From Saprospiraceae bacterium (GTDB lineage: Bacteria; Bacteroidota; Bacteroidia; Chitinophagales; Saprospiraceae): 33,004 nt of DNA. This document shows, piece after piece, positions 7,620-16,790 of the stretch. The stretch is from the NCBI GenBank assembly GCA_022448955.1, contig JAKVCU010000100.1, positions 1 to 33,004 of the forward strand, written 5' to 3'. The translations under genes were made by a program, and so were the position numbers. Below the pieces are notes generated by a model. That model saw nothing but the letters and a program-made list of their open reading frames with translations. It did no database searches and was not told where the DNA came from. Every line of letters starts with the position of its first letter. Within the stretch, counting starts at the first letter, position 1.

Positions 7620-10600
7620 TTAATGGGAAGCTTTTACATTTTCACCTAGGGTAAAATAAAAGGTAGAGCCTTTATTTATCTCAGAATCAATCCATATTTG
7701 ACCGCCGCTTTCTTCAACAATTTTTTTGCATATGGCTAATCCTATTCCTGTTCCATCATACTCTTGATCATTATGGAGACGAGAGAACATATCAAATATT
7801 TTTTGTTGATATTTTTTTTCAATACCGATACCATTATCCTTAACATAAAAGATCCAAATCCCCTTATCCTGCTCCCAACCGACTTGGACAATAGGTATTT
7901 CGCTTTTGTTGTACTTAAAGCCATTACCGATTAAATTTTGATAAAGCTGCTTGGCGTTCGTTTTATTGAAATAAATATTTGGAGGACTTTGTGCTACTTC
8001 TAGTTTGGCGTGATCATTCGTAGCTACAACCAACATTTCTTCCTCTAGCTCACTCAGAAGGCCTTTTAGATCTATCCACTCTCTCTCCAAAGAGTCTTTC
8101 CTCAATTTAGACATACTTAGTAAGTCCTTGATCACCATTTCCATTTTCTTTACTCCGCTAGATACAAAGTGCAAGTATTTTTGCTCGTTTGGGTCTAGTC
8201 GCTTTCCTAACTTTCGGTCCAATACTTGTACAAAGCTTCCAATGGAACGCAATGGCGTTTTTAGGTCATGTGATACAACGTGTGCAAAGCGTTCCAGTTC
8301 TTCATTAGACTCTTTGAGTTTGGTATTCGTTTTTTCTAGGTCTTCCATTTTTTCATTAAGCTGGCTAGTTTTTTCTTTGACCATCCTACTGAGTACTTTA
8401 CGATCACGTCGAAAAGTAAAATACCGAAACCCTGCGAGTGTAAGTCCAACCCCAAATAATATAATCATCGTCACAGGCATGGCTGTATACCAAAAGTAAG
8501 GCTCTATAATAAAATAAATCTCTTGAGGGATGTCACTCTTTTTACCATTTCTACCTAAAGAGTAGACTACAAATTTATACTTTCCTGGTTTAAGATTTTG
8601 ATACTTTATATCAGAGTTTTTTTTGATCATCCATTTATCATCAAAACCCTCTAGGCGATATTTATAACGTATATTTCCAAAACTTTTGTAAGAAATACCT
8701 ATAAATTCAATTTGAAGATTATTCTGGTCATAAGCTAATATATAGGGGCTATTCTCTTCATATTTCTTTCGTAATTTTTGTTCTATACCATTTACTTTCA
8801 CTGATTTTAAAATGAGTTGAGGAGGCAACTCACCTTGGCGGAGATTTTCTTCCTCTACAATCATTAGTCCCGATGGACTTACTAAGTACAATTTACCCTC
8901 ATCTTCTTCTAATGCCTCTAATTCATTGGAAACCAAACCATTAGATTTATCAAATACACTTACATTAGTGATAACCCTGCCATTTTTTATAATTACCTTA
9001 TCTAAGTGGGTTAGGCCTTGATTAGTCGCTATCCAGATTTGTTGCCCATCTGTCACCATAGCATTACAGATATCACTTGAGATACCATCGTCTGTAGTAA
9101 GTTGATAAAAATTATCGTCTTGAATAAAGATAAGTCCCTGTCCATTTGTTGCCAAACAAATGGTTCCATCATCTAGCTCACGCATTTCACTAACCAGTGT
9201 ATTAAAAATACTGGAGCGATCTTTCCAATAAATAGTATCTGGTATAGGTGATTCAGAGGATCTTTTTATTTGGATTAAGCCATGTCTTATATTGCTCAAC
9301 CAAATATCTTCCTTGCTATCATACATAACTTGATAGGAACGCGAAGGAAAAACCTTCTCAAATCCTCTATCTATGAATCTTTGCAAGGATTTGTTGGAGT
9401 CTTCAATGGAATCTAAATTTGAAAGTGTCGTTTCAAAAACGCCACTAGGTGTAGAGATGAGTACTTTTTTATTATTATGGACATAAGTATCTTTCATAGG
9501 AGAAGACTCTATTCGAATAGTCTCGCCTTCTTTCCATTTCAATAAGCCAACATCAGTTGTTAACAACAGATAATCGTCCGATAGTTTCTGGATATTTCTG
9601 ATTCGATTAAAAGAACGACCTGCAATTTGCCTTAAGTTATGTACGCTAAGCTTTCCATTTTCAATTTCTATGAGGGAATTAACACGAGTACCCAACCATA
9701 CTTTGTCCTTTTCCAATAAAAGGGAGCTCAACTTGGCATTAAATAGTTCTTTGTCAGAAGTATAAACCTCTGCATTATCGATGCCTAGCGGAGAAAAATA
9801 GAGCCCATTCCCCATAGTACTCACCCAAAAATTACCTTCTCGATCTTTTAAAAAATCAGTAGGTTGTAATTTGGTAAAGCTTTCATACTTATCAAGTACC
9901 CCTGTCCTTTCTTCATTAAGCTTATACCTGATCAAACCATAGTCTGGACTGACACCCCAGAGATAATTATCAATAAAATACATTTTAGAAAAAAGGCTCA
10001 ATTCACTATCAAGCACCGTAAACTTTTGTTTTTCGATATCGTATATTACTAAACCATATATAGTATTTATCACGACATAATGCTCAAATGTACATAAGGA
10101 GTAGTAGTTAATTGTCTTCGTGTAGTATGGTACTTTTATCTTTTCAACAATGGTGTTGTTCTTGAAACAATACAGATAAGACAAATCATAAATCCAGACC
10201 TCTTCTCTTTTTTCAAGTTCAGACAAAGCAAATCCATTTGATTCAGTATCTGAATTAAAAACGAGCTCTAATTCTTGATTTTCGATTTCTTTGTACAGCT
10301 TTTTATGCGAAGATAATAGTATCTCTTGGTTAGCATTTTCCACGATCCCATAGCCGATGATATAGTCATCTTCTAAATAATTTGGTTGATAAATGGAATC
10401 CCCTTTGAGATAAACTAAATTGCCAATGGTATTAATCCAGACTCTTCCATCCGTAGTCGTTTGAAGATAAACTACTTCATTATTGGGCAAGCCGTTTCGG
10501 GTAGTAAAATTTTTAAAGTTATACCCATCAAAACGACTTAAACCAGCCTCTGTTCCAATCCAAAGATAAGTTTCTACATCCTGAGCAATATCATAAATAT

Positions 10601-10784
10601 ACATAGAAGGCAAGCCATCATCAATGGTGAGCTGACGAAATTGAAGTTGATCACTTTGAGAAGATTGAGCATATACCTGATGAGTCATGAATAAGAGTAG
10701 AGCTATAATCAGCCTCTGAATAGACAGAATAGAACATTTAAGCTTGCTCGCAGTATTATTTTTGAACGCCTTGAACTGAAACAT
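7620..10784 (-). CDS. Membrane sensor histidine kinase with Reg_prop propeller and Y_Y_Y domain
   Basis: I take the ATG at 10784; an in-frame GTG lies at 10793. The N-terminus is a signal peptide (LIIALLLFMTHQVYA, cleavage before QSSQ). Residues of about 45-690 are two sets of Reg_prop repeats, recognisable by DGLPSMYIYDIAQD, TRNGLPNNEVVYL, ATNQGLTHL and SNGLVSNELEAL, which form a periplasmic beta-propeller sensor. A Y_Y_Y domain follows (YKYRLEGFDDKW, LKPGKYKFVVYS). Next come one membrane helix (AMPVTMIILFGVGLTLAGF), a coiled coil, HisKA with His839 in VSHDLKTPLRS, and HATPase with NLIGNGFKYN, DNGIGIEKKY and GTGIGLAICKK. Unlike the classic hybrid kinases of Bacteroides it has no receiver or AraC output domain, so a separate regulator is needed. 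Propeller sensors of this type often detect sugars; the ligand here is unknown. Confidence 0.93.
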   Translation of the reverse strand: MFQFKAFKNNTASKLKCSILSIQRLIIALLLFMTHQVYAQSSQSDQLQFRQLTIDDGLPSMYIYDIAQDVETYLWIGTEAGLSRFDGYNFKNFTTRNGLPNNEVVYLQTTTDGRVWINTIGNLVYLKGDSIYQPNYLEDDYIIGYGIVENANQEILLSSHKKLYKEIENQELELVFNSDTESNGFALSELEKREEVWIYDLSYLYCFKNNTIVEKIKVPYYTKTINYYSLCTFEHYVVINTIYGLVIYDIEKQKFTVLDSELSLFSKMYFIDNYLWGVSPDYGLIRYKLNEERTGVLDKYESFTKLQPTDFLKDREGNFWVSTMGNGLYFSPLGIDNAEVYTSDKELFNAKLSSLLLEKDKVWLGTRVNSLIEIENGKLSVHNLRQIAGRSFNRIRNIQKLSDDYLLLTTDVGLLKWKEGETIRIESSPMKDTYVHNNKKVLISTPSGVFETTLSNLDSIEDSNKSLQRFIDRGFEKVFPSRSYQVMYDSKEDIWLSNIRHGLIQIKRSSESPIPDTIYWKDRSSIFNTLVSEMRELDDGTICLATNGQGLIFIQDDNFYQLTTDDGISSDICNAMVTDGQQIWIATNQGLTHLDKVIIKNGRVITNVSVFDKSNGLVSNELEALEEDEGKLYLVSPSGLMIVEEENLRQGELPPQLILKSVKVNGIEQKLRKKYEENSPYILAYDQNNLQIEFIGISYKSFGNIRYKYRLEGFDDKWMIKKNSDIKYQNLKPGKYKFVVYSLGRNGKKSDIPQEIYFIIEPYFWYTAMPVTMIILFGVGLTLAGFRYFTFRRDRKVLSRMVKEKTSQLNEKMEDLEKTNTKLKESNEELERFAHVVSHDLKTPLRSIGSFVQVLDRKLGKRLDPNEQKYLHFVSSGVKKMEMVIKDLLSMSKLRKDSLEREWIDLKGLLSELEEEMLVVATNDHAKLEVAQSPPNIYFNKTNAKQLYQNLIGNGFKYNKSEIPIVQVGWEQDKGIWIFYVKDNGIGIEKKYQQKIFDMFSRLHNDQEYDGTGIGLAICKKIVEESGGQIWIDSEINKGSTFYFTLGENVKASH

Positions 10785-10823
10785 TAAAAGCACTTATTTA
10801 AAGTGAGTTAAATTTAGTTGTTT

Positions 10824-11765
10824 TTAGTGAAAGCATGTATAAATTTTTTGTAATAAAACTTCTGCATGTGCCTTTTTAGCTTCATGTGACCAGCCTGCAA
10901 TGTGTGGATTTAAAACTACATTTTTCGCTTTGCGCAAATATTGAAATGGCGCAGGCAAATTTTCTAATGCTAGATGTGCAAAAGACATTTCTTCATATTC
11001 TAAAACATCCAGAGCAGCACCTTTCACTTTTCCCTTCTCCATTTGCACTACTAAATCTGCTGTATTTAATATTAATCCTCTGGAAGTATTCACTAAAAAA
11101 ATAGGCTTTTGAAAAGCCTCTAGGTAGGATTTACAAACTAAGTAATGATTCTCTCTTGAATATGGAATATGAAAACTAATAATATCTGCTTTTTCTTGTA
11201 TTTCTTCTAGTGACACTGCCTCGGCAAATTCATCGCCAAAATTTTCTTTAAATTTATCGTATGCTAGTACCCTAGCTTCAAAGCCTGACATTCTTTTGGC
11301 GAAAGCCTGCCCCGTATTGCCATAGCCGATAATACCAATAGTCTTTCCTTTTATCTCAGTTCCTCGATTAGCTTCTCTCACCCATTTTCCAGAACGAACT
11401 TCCTGATCTGCCCATGCTAAATGATTCATCAAACTAAGCAACAAGCCTACTGCATGCTCCCCTACAGTCACTCGGCTGCCTTCCGGCGAATTAAATACTT
11501 TGATTCCTCTTTCTTCGGTATATTCTAAATCAACGTGTTCCAAACCTATACCGGTACGAGCAATAAACTTTAGGCTTGAAGCATGCTGAAGCAAATCCTC
11601 GTCTATCTTTAATCGACTGCGAATCACGAGGCCAAAAGCCTTTGATATTAACCGCTTCGTACTATTGCGATCTAAGTGACTAATATCTTCGCATTCGTAC
11701 CCCAAGTTTTGTAATCCCTTTTCAAGAATAGCGTGTGCTTTATCAATAAAAAATACTTTTTTCAT
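10824..11765 (-). CDS. D-isomer-specific 2-hydroxyacid dehydrogenase (SerA/GhrB-like)
   Basis: This is an NAD(P)-dependent dehydrogenase of the D-2-hydroxyacid family, about 313 residues. The Rossmann motif is GIIGYGNTGQ. The catalytic set is Arg in NTSRGLIL, Glu in LEYEEMSF, and His in NPHIAGWSHEA. It lacks the ACT domain of long phosphoglycerate dehydrogenases. I chose the ATG at 11765 (MKKVFFIDKAHA) rather than the upstream TTG at 11786, which would run toward the terminator hairpin at 11798. It lies downstream of metX on the same strand, 39 bases before the sensor kinase, so it may be read with either. A role in serine synthesis (3-phosphoglycerate oxidation) would suit the sulfur-amino-acid context, but that is inference; glyoxylate or hydroxypyruvate reduction is equally possible. 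Confidence 0.88.
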   Translation of the reverse strand: MKKVFFIDKAHAILEKGLQNLGYECEDISHLDRNSTKRLISKAFGLVIRSRLKIDEDLLQHASSLKFIARTGIGLEHVDLEYTEERGIKVFNSPEGSRVTVGEHAVGLLLSLMNHLAWADQEVRSGKWVREANRGTEIKGKTIGIIGYGNTGQAFAKRMSGFEARVLAYDKFKENFGDEFAEAVSLEEIQEKADIISFHIPYSRENHYLVCKSYLEAFQKPIFLVNTSRGLILNTADLVVQMEKGKVKGAALDVLEYEEMSFAHLALENLPAPFQYLRKAKNVVLNPHIAGWSHEAKKAHAEVLLQKIYTCFH

Positions 11766-11790
11766 CATGTTAAAACGTTTGCGCAAAGCT

Positions 11791-11824
11791 AAAGAAAAAG
11801 CACTTCTGGTCGACAGAAGCGCTT
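11791..11824 (-). terminator. Intrinsic terminator downstream of metX
   Basis: On the minus strand AAGCGCTTCTG, loop TCGAC, CAGAAGTGCTT forms an 11-bp stem with one G-U pair (11798-11824). It is followed by TTTCTTT. It stands between metX (ends 11900) and the dehydrogenase, so the dehydrogenase probably has its own promoter or depends on read-through. Confidence 0.7.
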
Positions 11825-11899
11825 AAAGGATTTTTATCGATTCGATAATTATTATTTTGCTATTTAACCCAAACAGTATACTTAATCAAGCACAATTTT

Positions 11900-13006
11900 T
11901 TAGAAACTTTCAGTACCAGGTAATGAAACCCTTCCTGGCGTCAAAAGAGCTAAATTGTTATAATTCAGTTTATAACTTTTATATTTTGTCCCTTTCCTTT
12001 TGGCCAAGAAAGCTGCTAACAATTTGGTGATTCGATCATTCTCTACCAAAAAGCCATCATGACCATATTGACTATTGATAATCTCCAGTTCTGCATCAGG
12101 AATGCCTTTTGCCAAACGTTGCTGCTCTTCAACAGGGAACAAAATATCAGATTGAATACCAATCACTAAAGCTCTTGCCTGAATATTGGCCAAAGCTTTT
12201 TCTACCCCGCCCCTATTTCTACCCACATTATGGCTATCCATTGCTTTACTCAAGCGCAAATAACTATACACATCAAAACGCTTACGCAATTTTTGCCCTT
12301 GGTATCGCTGATAAGAACTTGCTTTGAAATTGTCAATTTTATCATTTTGCTCTTCCATTTGAGAAGCTTTGTAGGTGCTATAATGACGATAAGAAAGCAT
12401 GGCAATAGCACGTGCTGTTTCTAAACCTAAATTCACCGCTTCTGATTCGGGGATACCTGACTTCAGACCTGTTTCTATAGCCATTCGCTGTGCTTCATTA
12501 AAAGCAATCCCCCAAGGAGAATGCTGTGCATTAGCCGCTATTACACAAATATGTTCAAATACACTTGGCTGATTAATAGCCCATTCTGTAATCAATTGCC
12601 CACCCATTGATGCCCCAATTCCACAATGAATACGCCCGATATCCAGGTATTCTTTTAGCTGAATATTGGCATTTACCATATCTCTAATAGTAACTAAAGG
12701 AAATTCTGCTCCATAGGCTTCCTTCGTAGAGGGATTGATAGAAGCAGGTCCAGTTGTGCCATAGCAAGAACCCAGCATATTGGAACAAACAATAAAATAC
12801 TTAGCTGGATCAAATAATTTTCTTTCTCCCACTAATCCTGACCACCAGTCTGCTGCATCTGCATTCCCAGTTAAGCCGTGGGAAATCCAAATGACATTAT
12901 CTTTTTTTTGGTTAAGCTCACCATATACACAGTAAGCAATTTCTAACTCGCTTAGGTTTTGCCCATTTTCCAAAGGAAAAGGAGCAACTATTTTTAATAT
13001 TTCCAC
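11900..13006 (-). CDS. metX: Homoserine O-acetyltransferase
   Basis: MetX transfers acetyl from acetyl-CoA to homoserine, giving the O-acetylhomoserine used by MetY next door. The 368-residue length fits the family. It is an alpha/beta hydrolase fold enzyme. The nucleophile is Ser133 in GIGASMGGQ, the acid is Asp in IGIQSDILFPVEEQ, and the base is His in YGHDGFLVE. NMLGSCYGTTGPASINP is a signature of the family. The annotated start is a GTG (13004-13006); no better ATG fits, since homology begins almost at once (VAPFPLENGQ). It lies 159 bases after metY with an intrinsic terminator in between. MetA/MetX proteins can be succinyl- or acetyl-transferases and only assay would be final; MetY next door argues for acetyl. 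Confidence 0.93.
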   Translation of the reverse strand: MEILKIVAPFPLENGQNLSELEIAYCVYGELNQKKDNVIWISHGLTGNADAADWWSGLVGERKLFDPAKYFIVCSNMLGSCYGTTGPASINPSTKEAYGAEFPLVTIRDMVNANIQLKEYLDIGRIHCGIGASMGGQLITEWAINQPSVFEHICVIAANAQHSPWGIAFNEAQRMAIETGLKSGIPESEAVNLGLETARAIAMLSYRHYSTYKASQMEEQNDKIDNFKASSYQRYQGQKLRKRFDVYSYLRLSKAMDSHNVGRNRGGVEKALANIQARALVIGIQSDILFPVEEQQRLAKGIPDAELEIINSQYGHDGFLVENDRITKLLAAFLAKRKGTKYKSYKLNYNNLALLTPGRVSLPGTESF

Positions 13007-13129
13007 TCGTCTGAAATTTTAGAGTGCACTTAGAATCTATAAATTGGCCTTATCTCGTTGGTAGCATACTCATTTAGCTTTGGCTAAAATCCGCCCAAAG
13101 GACAAATTTCAAAATACACCCTTAAAAAT

Positions 13130-13155
13130 CCGCTGTAGGCATCATCCTACAGCGG
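13130..13155 (-). terminator. Intrinsic terminator between metY and metX
   Basis: A 10-bp perfect stem CCGCTGTAGG / CCTACAGCGG with a 6-nt loop is followed, on the minus strand, by ATTTTTAA. It begins 10 bases past the metY stop codon. It should end most metY transcripts, so metX either relies on read-through or has a promoter in 13007-13129. Confidence 0.85.
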
Positions 13156-13165
13156 TCTAAAAACT

Positions 13166-14494
<1,329 letters not shown>

Positions 14495-14543
14495 TTATTT
14501 TTAAATATGACAAAATAGACCACTTCCTAGGCATAATGGGAGC

Positions 14544-14594
14544 TTATTGGATAGGAATAGACGCACCGCGGATTGCATCTGCTAGCACCAATAA
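14544..14594 (-). promoter_or_regulatory. Long hairpin between the Cys leader ORF and metY (candidate attenuator)
   Basis: On the minus strand, an outer 7-bp helix TTATTGG (14544-14550 on the plus strand) with CCAATAA (14588-14594) encloses an inner 7-bp helix AGATGCA / TGCGTCT (14574-14580 with 14559-14565, one wobble pair) around a CCGCGG-containing loop. The 5' flank TAGCAG (14579-14584) can instead pair with CTGCTA, which lies inside the last Cys codons and stop of the leader ORF (14621-14626). The two structures overlap, as in classical attenuators. There is no strong U-run right after the hairpin, so control could be Rho-dependent or translational rather than by intrinsic termination. 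Confidence 0.5.
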
Positions 14595-14619
14595 CTCGGA
14601 TGATATGCTTAGCGATGAA

Positions 14620-14643
14620 TTAGCAGCAACAACAACAGCACAT
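14620..14643 (-). CDS. Six-cysteine leader peptide (M-C-C-C-C-C-C)
   Basis: The minus strand reads ATG TGC TGT TGT TGT TGC TGC TAA, a complete seven-codon frame of Met and six consecutive Cys. It lies 82 bases downstream of the SAM-I aptamer and 131 bases upstream of metY, on the same strand. Amino-acid-rich leader peptides of this kind regulate by ribosome stalling when the matching charged tRNA is scarce; polycysteine versions are established in mycobacteria. The peptide itself would have no function. Mixed use of TGC and TGT codons argues against a simple triplet repeat, although the central GTT-type run is low complexity. No Shine-Dalgarno is seen, which is normal for this phylum. The position makes a cysteine sensor the most natural reading; it has not been tested. 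Confidence 0.7.
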   Translation of the reverse strand: MCCCCCC

Positions 14644-14724
14644 AAATGATGCCTGTTTCAAACTTGTTGAAGTGAAATTAGAATCGAATGAAAGTGATAA
14701 ACAATTAATGATTTGCATAACTTC

Positions 14725-14850
14725 GATTTTATATGTCCAAATCCCCACAAAAATTGTGGTTTTTTTGGCGGGATTTGGCACCAACTTCCGAAGCGGTCAG
14801 GTTGCCAGAGTTTCATAGAGCCCGATCTCTCCACTCTTCGTTATAAAATC
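14725..14850 (-). promoter_or_regulatory. SAM-I (S-box) riboswitch upstream of metY
   Basis: The minus strand carries the SAM-I aptamer core. The conserved ATGAAACTCTGGCAACC corresponds to 14800-14816 and GGTGCCAAATCC to 14771-14782, with GAGTGGAGAGA before them. P1 is a 9-bp helix, GATTTTATA with TATAAAATC (plus-strand positions 14842-14850 and 14725-14733). P4 is CCACAA / TTGTGG (14745-14759). The aptamer binds S-adenosylmethionine and in this family represses downstream methionine genes. The helix that follows P1 does not have an obvious terminator with a U-run directly after it, so the expression platform is not the textbook one; it may work together with the leader ORF and hairpin further down. 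Confidence 0.95.
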
Positions 14851-14884
14851 CTTTTCTCTTAAAGAAAGGATATAAATACTGCTA

Positions 14885-14916
14885 CAAATCTATTGGCAAA
14901 TACTTAGAAAATCAAA
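14885..14916 (-). promoter_or_regulatory. Bacteroidota-type promoter for the metY leader
   Basis: On the minus strand TTTG (14913-14916) and TAGATTTG (14885-14892) are separated by 20 bases, close to the TTG...TAnnTTTG pattern of the Bacteroidota housekeeping sigma factor. Transcription would start near 14878, some 30 bases before the P1 helix of the riboswitch. Confidence 0.5.
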
Positions 14917-14969
14917 TTTTTTATTTAGCATTGCTTTGTTCTTTGGCATTTATTTAGGCTAATTTTACT

Positions 14970-15040
14970 AAATCTACTTTTCTTCAAAGTAGATTTTAAT
15001 TATTTTATTTTAAAAAAAGACCTTTTTTTTCGTCTTTTTT
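14970..15040 (+). other. Two AT-rich hairpins in the osmC-metZ leader
   Basis: The first is an 11-bp perfect stem AAATCTACTTT / AAAGTAGATTT with loop TCTTC (14970-14996), followed by TTAATTATTTTATTTT. The second is AAAAAAGAC / GTCTTTTTT around a pyrimidine loop (15013-15040). Each could terminate or attenuate transcription on the plus strand ahead of osmC. Neither resembles a known riboswitch. The first also separates the divergent metY promoter from the osmC side. Confidence 0.4.
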
Positions 15041-15114
15041 AAACTTTTCTGGCTTTCGCCAAATATTATTTCAAAAACCAATTTACTTAATCAAAGTGCT
15101 AAAATTTTGTTAAA

Positions 15115-15528
15115 ATGGAAGTTACAATCAAAAGAATAGATGATGCATTCCAAATGGAATCCACAAATGATACAGAAAATACCGTCCAAAGCGATGGTTC
15201 TCCAAAAATTGGAGGAGGCAATAAAGCAATGCGACCAATGCAAATGGTCTTAGCTGCATTGGGAAGTTGTAGCTCCATCGATGTTATCCATTTGCTCAAC
15301 AAACAACGTCAAGCATTAGATGATATCCATATCAAAGTAAGTGCTCAAAGAGCAGAAGATCAAGTTCCCGCTGTCTTTACAGCTATTCAGGTCCATTATC
15401 ACGTATTCGGTGATTTGGAGGAAGCCAAAGTAGAGAAGGCCTGCCGCCTATCTATGGAGAAGTACTGTTCAGTATCTAAAATGCTAGAGAAAAGCGTGAA
15501 TATTACCTGGTCCTATCAAATAAATTAA
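15115..15528 (+). CDS. OsmC/Ohr family protein
   Basis: This 137-residue protein has the OsmC fold signature. Cys52 sits in AALGSCSSIDV and Cys118 in SMEKYCSVSKML, the two redox cysteines of the family. OsmC/Ohr proteins reduce organic hydroperoxides; the YhfA-like branch, which this resembles in length and motif, is less well characterised. It is divergent from metY and lies 86 bases before metZ on the same strand, so it is probably co-transcribed with a methionine enzyme. Handling of reactive sulfur or persulfide species would fit the place, but that is inference from context only. The start ATG at 15115 is the only sensible one. Confidence 0.85.
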   Translation: MEVTIKRIDDAFQMESTNDTENTVQSDGSPKIGGGNKAMRPMQMVLAALGSCSSIDVIHLLNKQRQALDDIHIKVSAQRAEDQVPAVFTAIQVHYHVFGDLEEAKVEKACRLSMEKYCSVSKMLEKSVNITWSYQIN

Positions 15529-15614
15529 GTTAATGATTTTAGTTGTTGGTTAACATCTTGTTTAGCCAAAAGACCCTAAAATTTAAAACAAAGGACGAAA
15601 AACTAATAACAAAC

Positions 15615-16790
15615 ATGGAGCAATCATTTGAAACCAAAGCCATCAGAGGACAAATCGAAAGAACACAGTACAAGGAGCATAGCGTACCTGTATTTTTAAG
15701 TTCAAGTTTTACGTTTTCTTCTGCGGAAGAAATGGCTTCGACTTTTAGAGGCGAGACCGATGCCACTATATATTCTAGATATAGCAATCCAAATACAGAC
15801 GAACTTATTCAAAAAGTCTGTACACTAGAAGAAGCTGAAGATGGTTTTGCAACAGCATCAGGAATGTCTGCTGTATTTGCGAGTATTGCTGCTTTCCTAA
15901 AAGCAGGAGACCATGTCATTGCTTCAAGAGCAGTATTTGGTTCAACGCACCAAATCTTGACCACTATTCTTCCTAACTGGGGGATCACCCACACTTATGT
16001 AGAACCAGACCATGTCGATTCTTGGGAGGCAGCAATACAATCTAATACAAAGATGGTCATACTAGAATCCCCTTCTAACCCTGGTCTTCGATTAGTGGAT
16101 TTAGAAAAAGTGGGAGCTTTCACCAAAAAGCATGGATTGATTTTTAATATCGATAACTGTTTTGCAACGCCATACATTCAACGACCTTCTAAATATGGTG
16201 CAGACCTTATCGTACACTCTGGTACCAAGTGGATGGATGGACAGGGTAGAGTATTGGGTGGATTGGTAGTCGGCAAAGCCGAAATGATAGAAAAAGTACG
16301 CTTTTTCTGCCGCCATACAGGTCCTGCTATGTCACCTTTTCATGCATGGTTAATGTCAAAAAGCTTAGAAACATTAGCCGTAAGGCTGGATAGGCATTGC
16401 TCCAATGCGTTTGCATTAGCTTCTTTTTTGGAGGAGCACCCAAAAGTTAACCGAGTATGGTATCCATTCTTAAGCTCCCATCCTCAGTACGATCTGGCCA
16501 AACGCCAAATGAGATATGGTGGTGGATTAGTCAGTTTTGAAGTAAAAGGAGGGATGAAATCAGGAATGCAATTTTTGAATGGCATAAAAATGTGTTCTTT
16601 GAGTTCTAATTTGGGCGATACTCGCACCATTCTTACTCATCCAGCCTCTACTACACATTCTAAACTAAAAATGGAAGAACGCACTGCAGTAGGAATAACA
16701 GATGGGCTCATCAGGGTATCCGTTGGTTTGGAAGGCATTGAAGATATCAAAGCAGATATTGATCAAGCCTTAAACGCTGTAAGTTATTAG
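15615..16790 (+). CDS. metZ: O-succinylhomoserine/O-acetylhomoserine sulfhydrylase-type PLP enzyme
   Basis: This Cys/Met-metabolism PLP enzyme has 391 residues from the ATG at 15615 (MEQSFETKAIRGQIERTQ); the frame is open further upstream to 15543, but homology starts here. The PLP lysine is Lys205 in HSGTKWMDGQGR. Other motifs are YSRYSNPNTDEL, ATASGMSAVFAS, ESPSNPGLRLVD and HPASTTHSKL. The pattern resembles MetZ, which uses sulfide with an activated homoserine to make homocysteine. Cystathionine gamma-synthase and gamma-lyase are close relatives and cannot be excluded. With MetX and MetY across the divergent promoter, the locus has two potential sulfhydrylases. It lacks the SAM riboswitch of metY, so the two may serve different conditions. 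Confidence 0.85.
   Translation: MEQSFETKAIRGQIERTQYKEHSVPVFLSSSFTFSSAEEMASTFRGETDATIYSRYSNPNTDELIQKVCTLEEAEDGFATASGMSAVFASIAAFLKAGDHVIASRAVFGSTHQILTTILPNWGITHTYVEPDHVDSWEAAIQSNTKMVILESPSNPGLRLVDLEKVGAFTKKHGLIFNIDNCFATPYIQRPSKYGADLIVHSGTKWMDGQGRVLGGLVVGKAEMIEKVRFFCRHTGPAMSPFHAWLMSKSLETLAVRLDRHCSNAFALASFLEEHPKVNRVWYPFLSSHPQYDLAKRQMRYGGGLVSFEVKGGMKSGMQFLNGIKMCSLSSNLGDTRTILTHPASTTHSKLKMEERTAVGITDGLIRVSVGLEGIEDIKADIDQALNAVSY

Noticed and set aside
8128-8499. Open plus-strand frame opposite the propeller kinase
   Set aside because: It is fully inside the kinase gene on the other strand, with unnatural composition; the same holds for the other antisense frames over metX, metY, metZ and secDF.
13040-13075. 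Short minus-strand frame ahead of metX (MSMLPTR) as a methionine leader
   Set aside because: Two Met in seven residues in an AT-rich leader is not notable, and no attenuator structure accompanies it.
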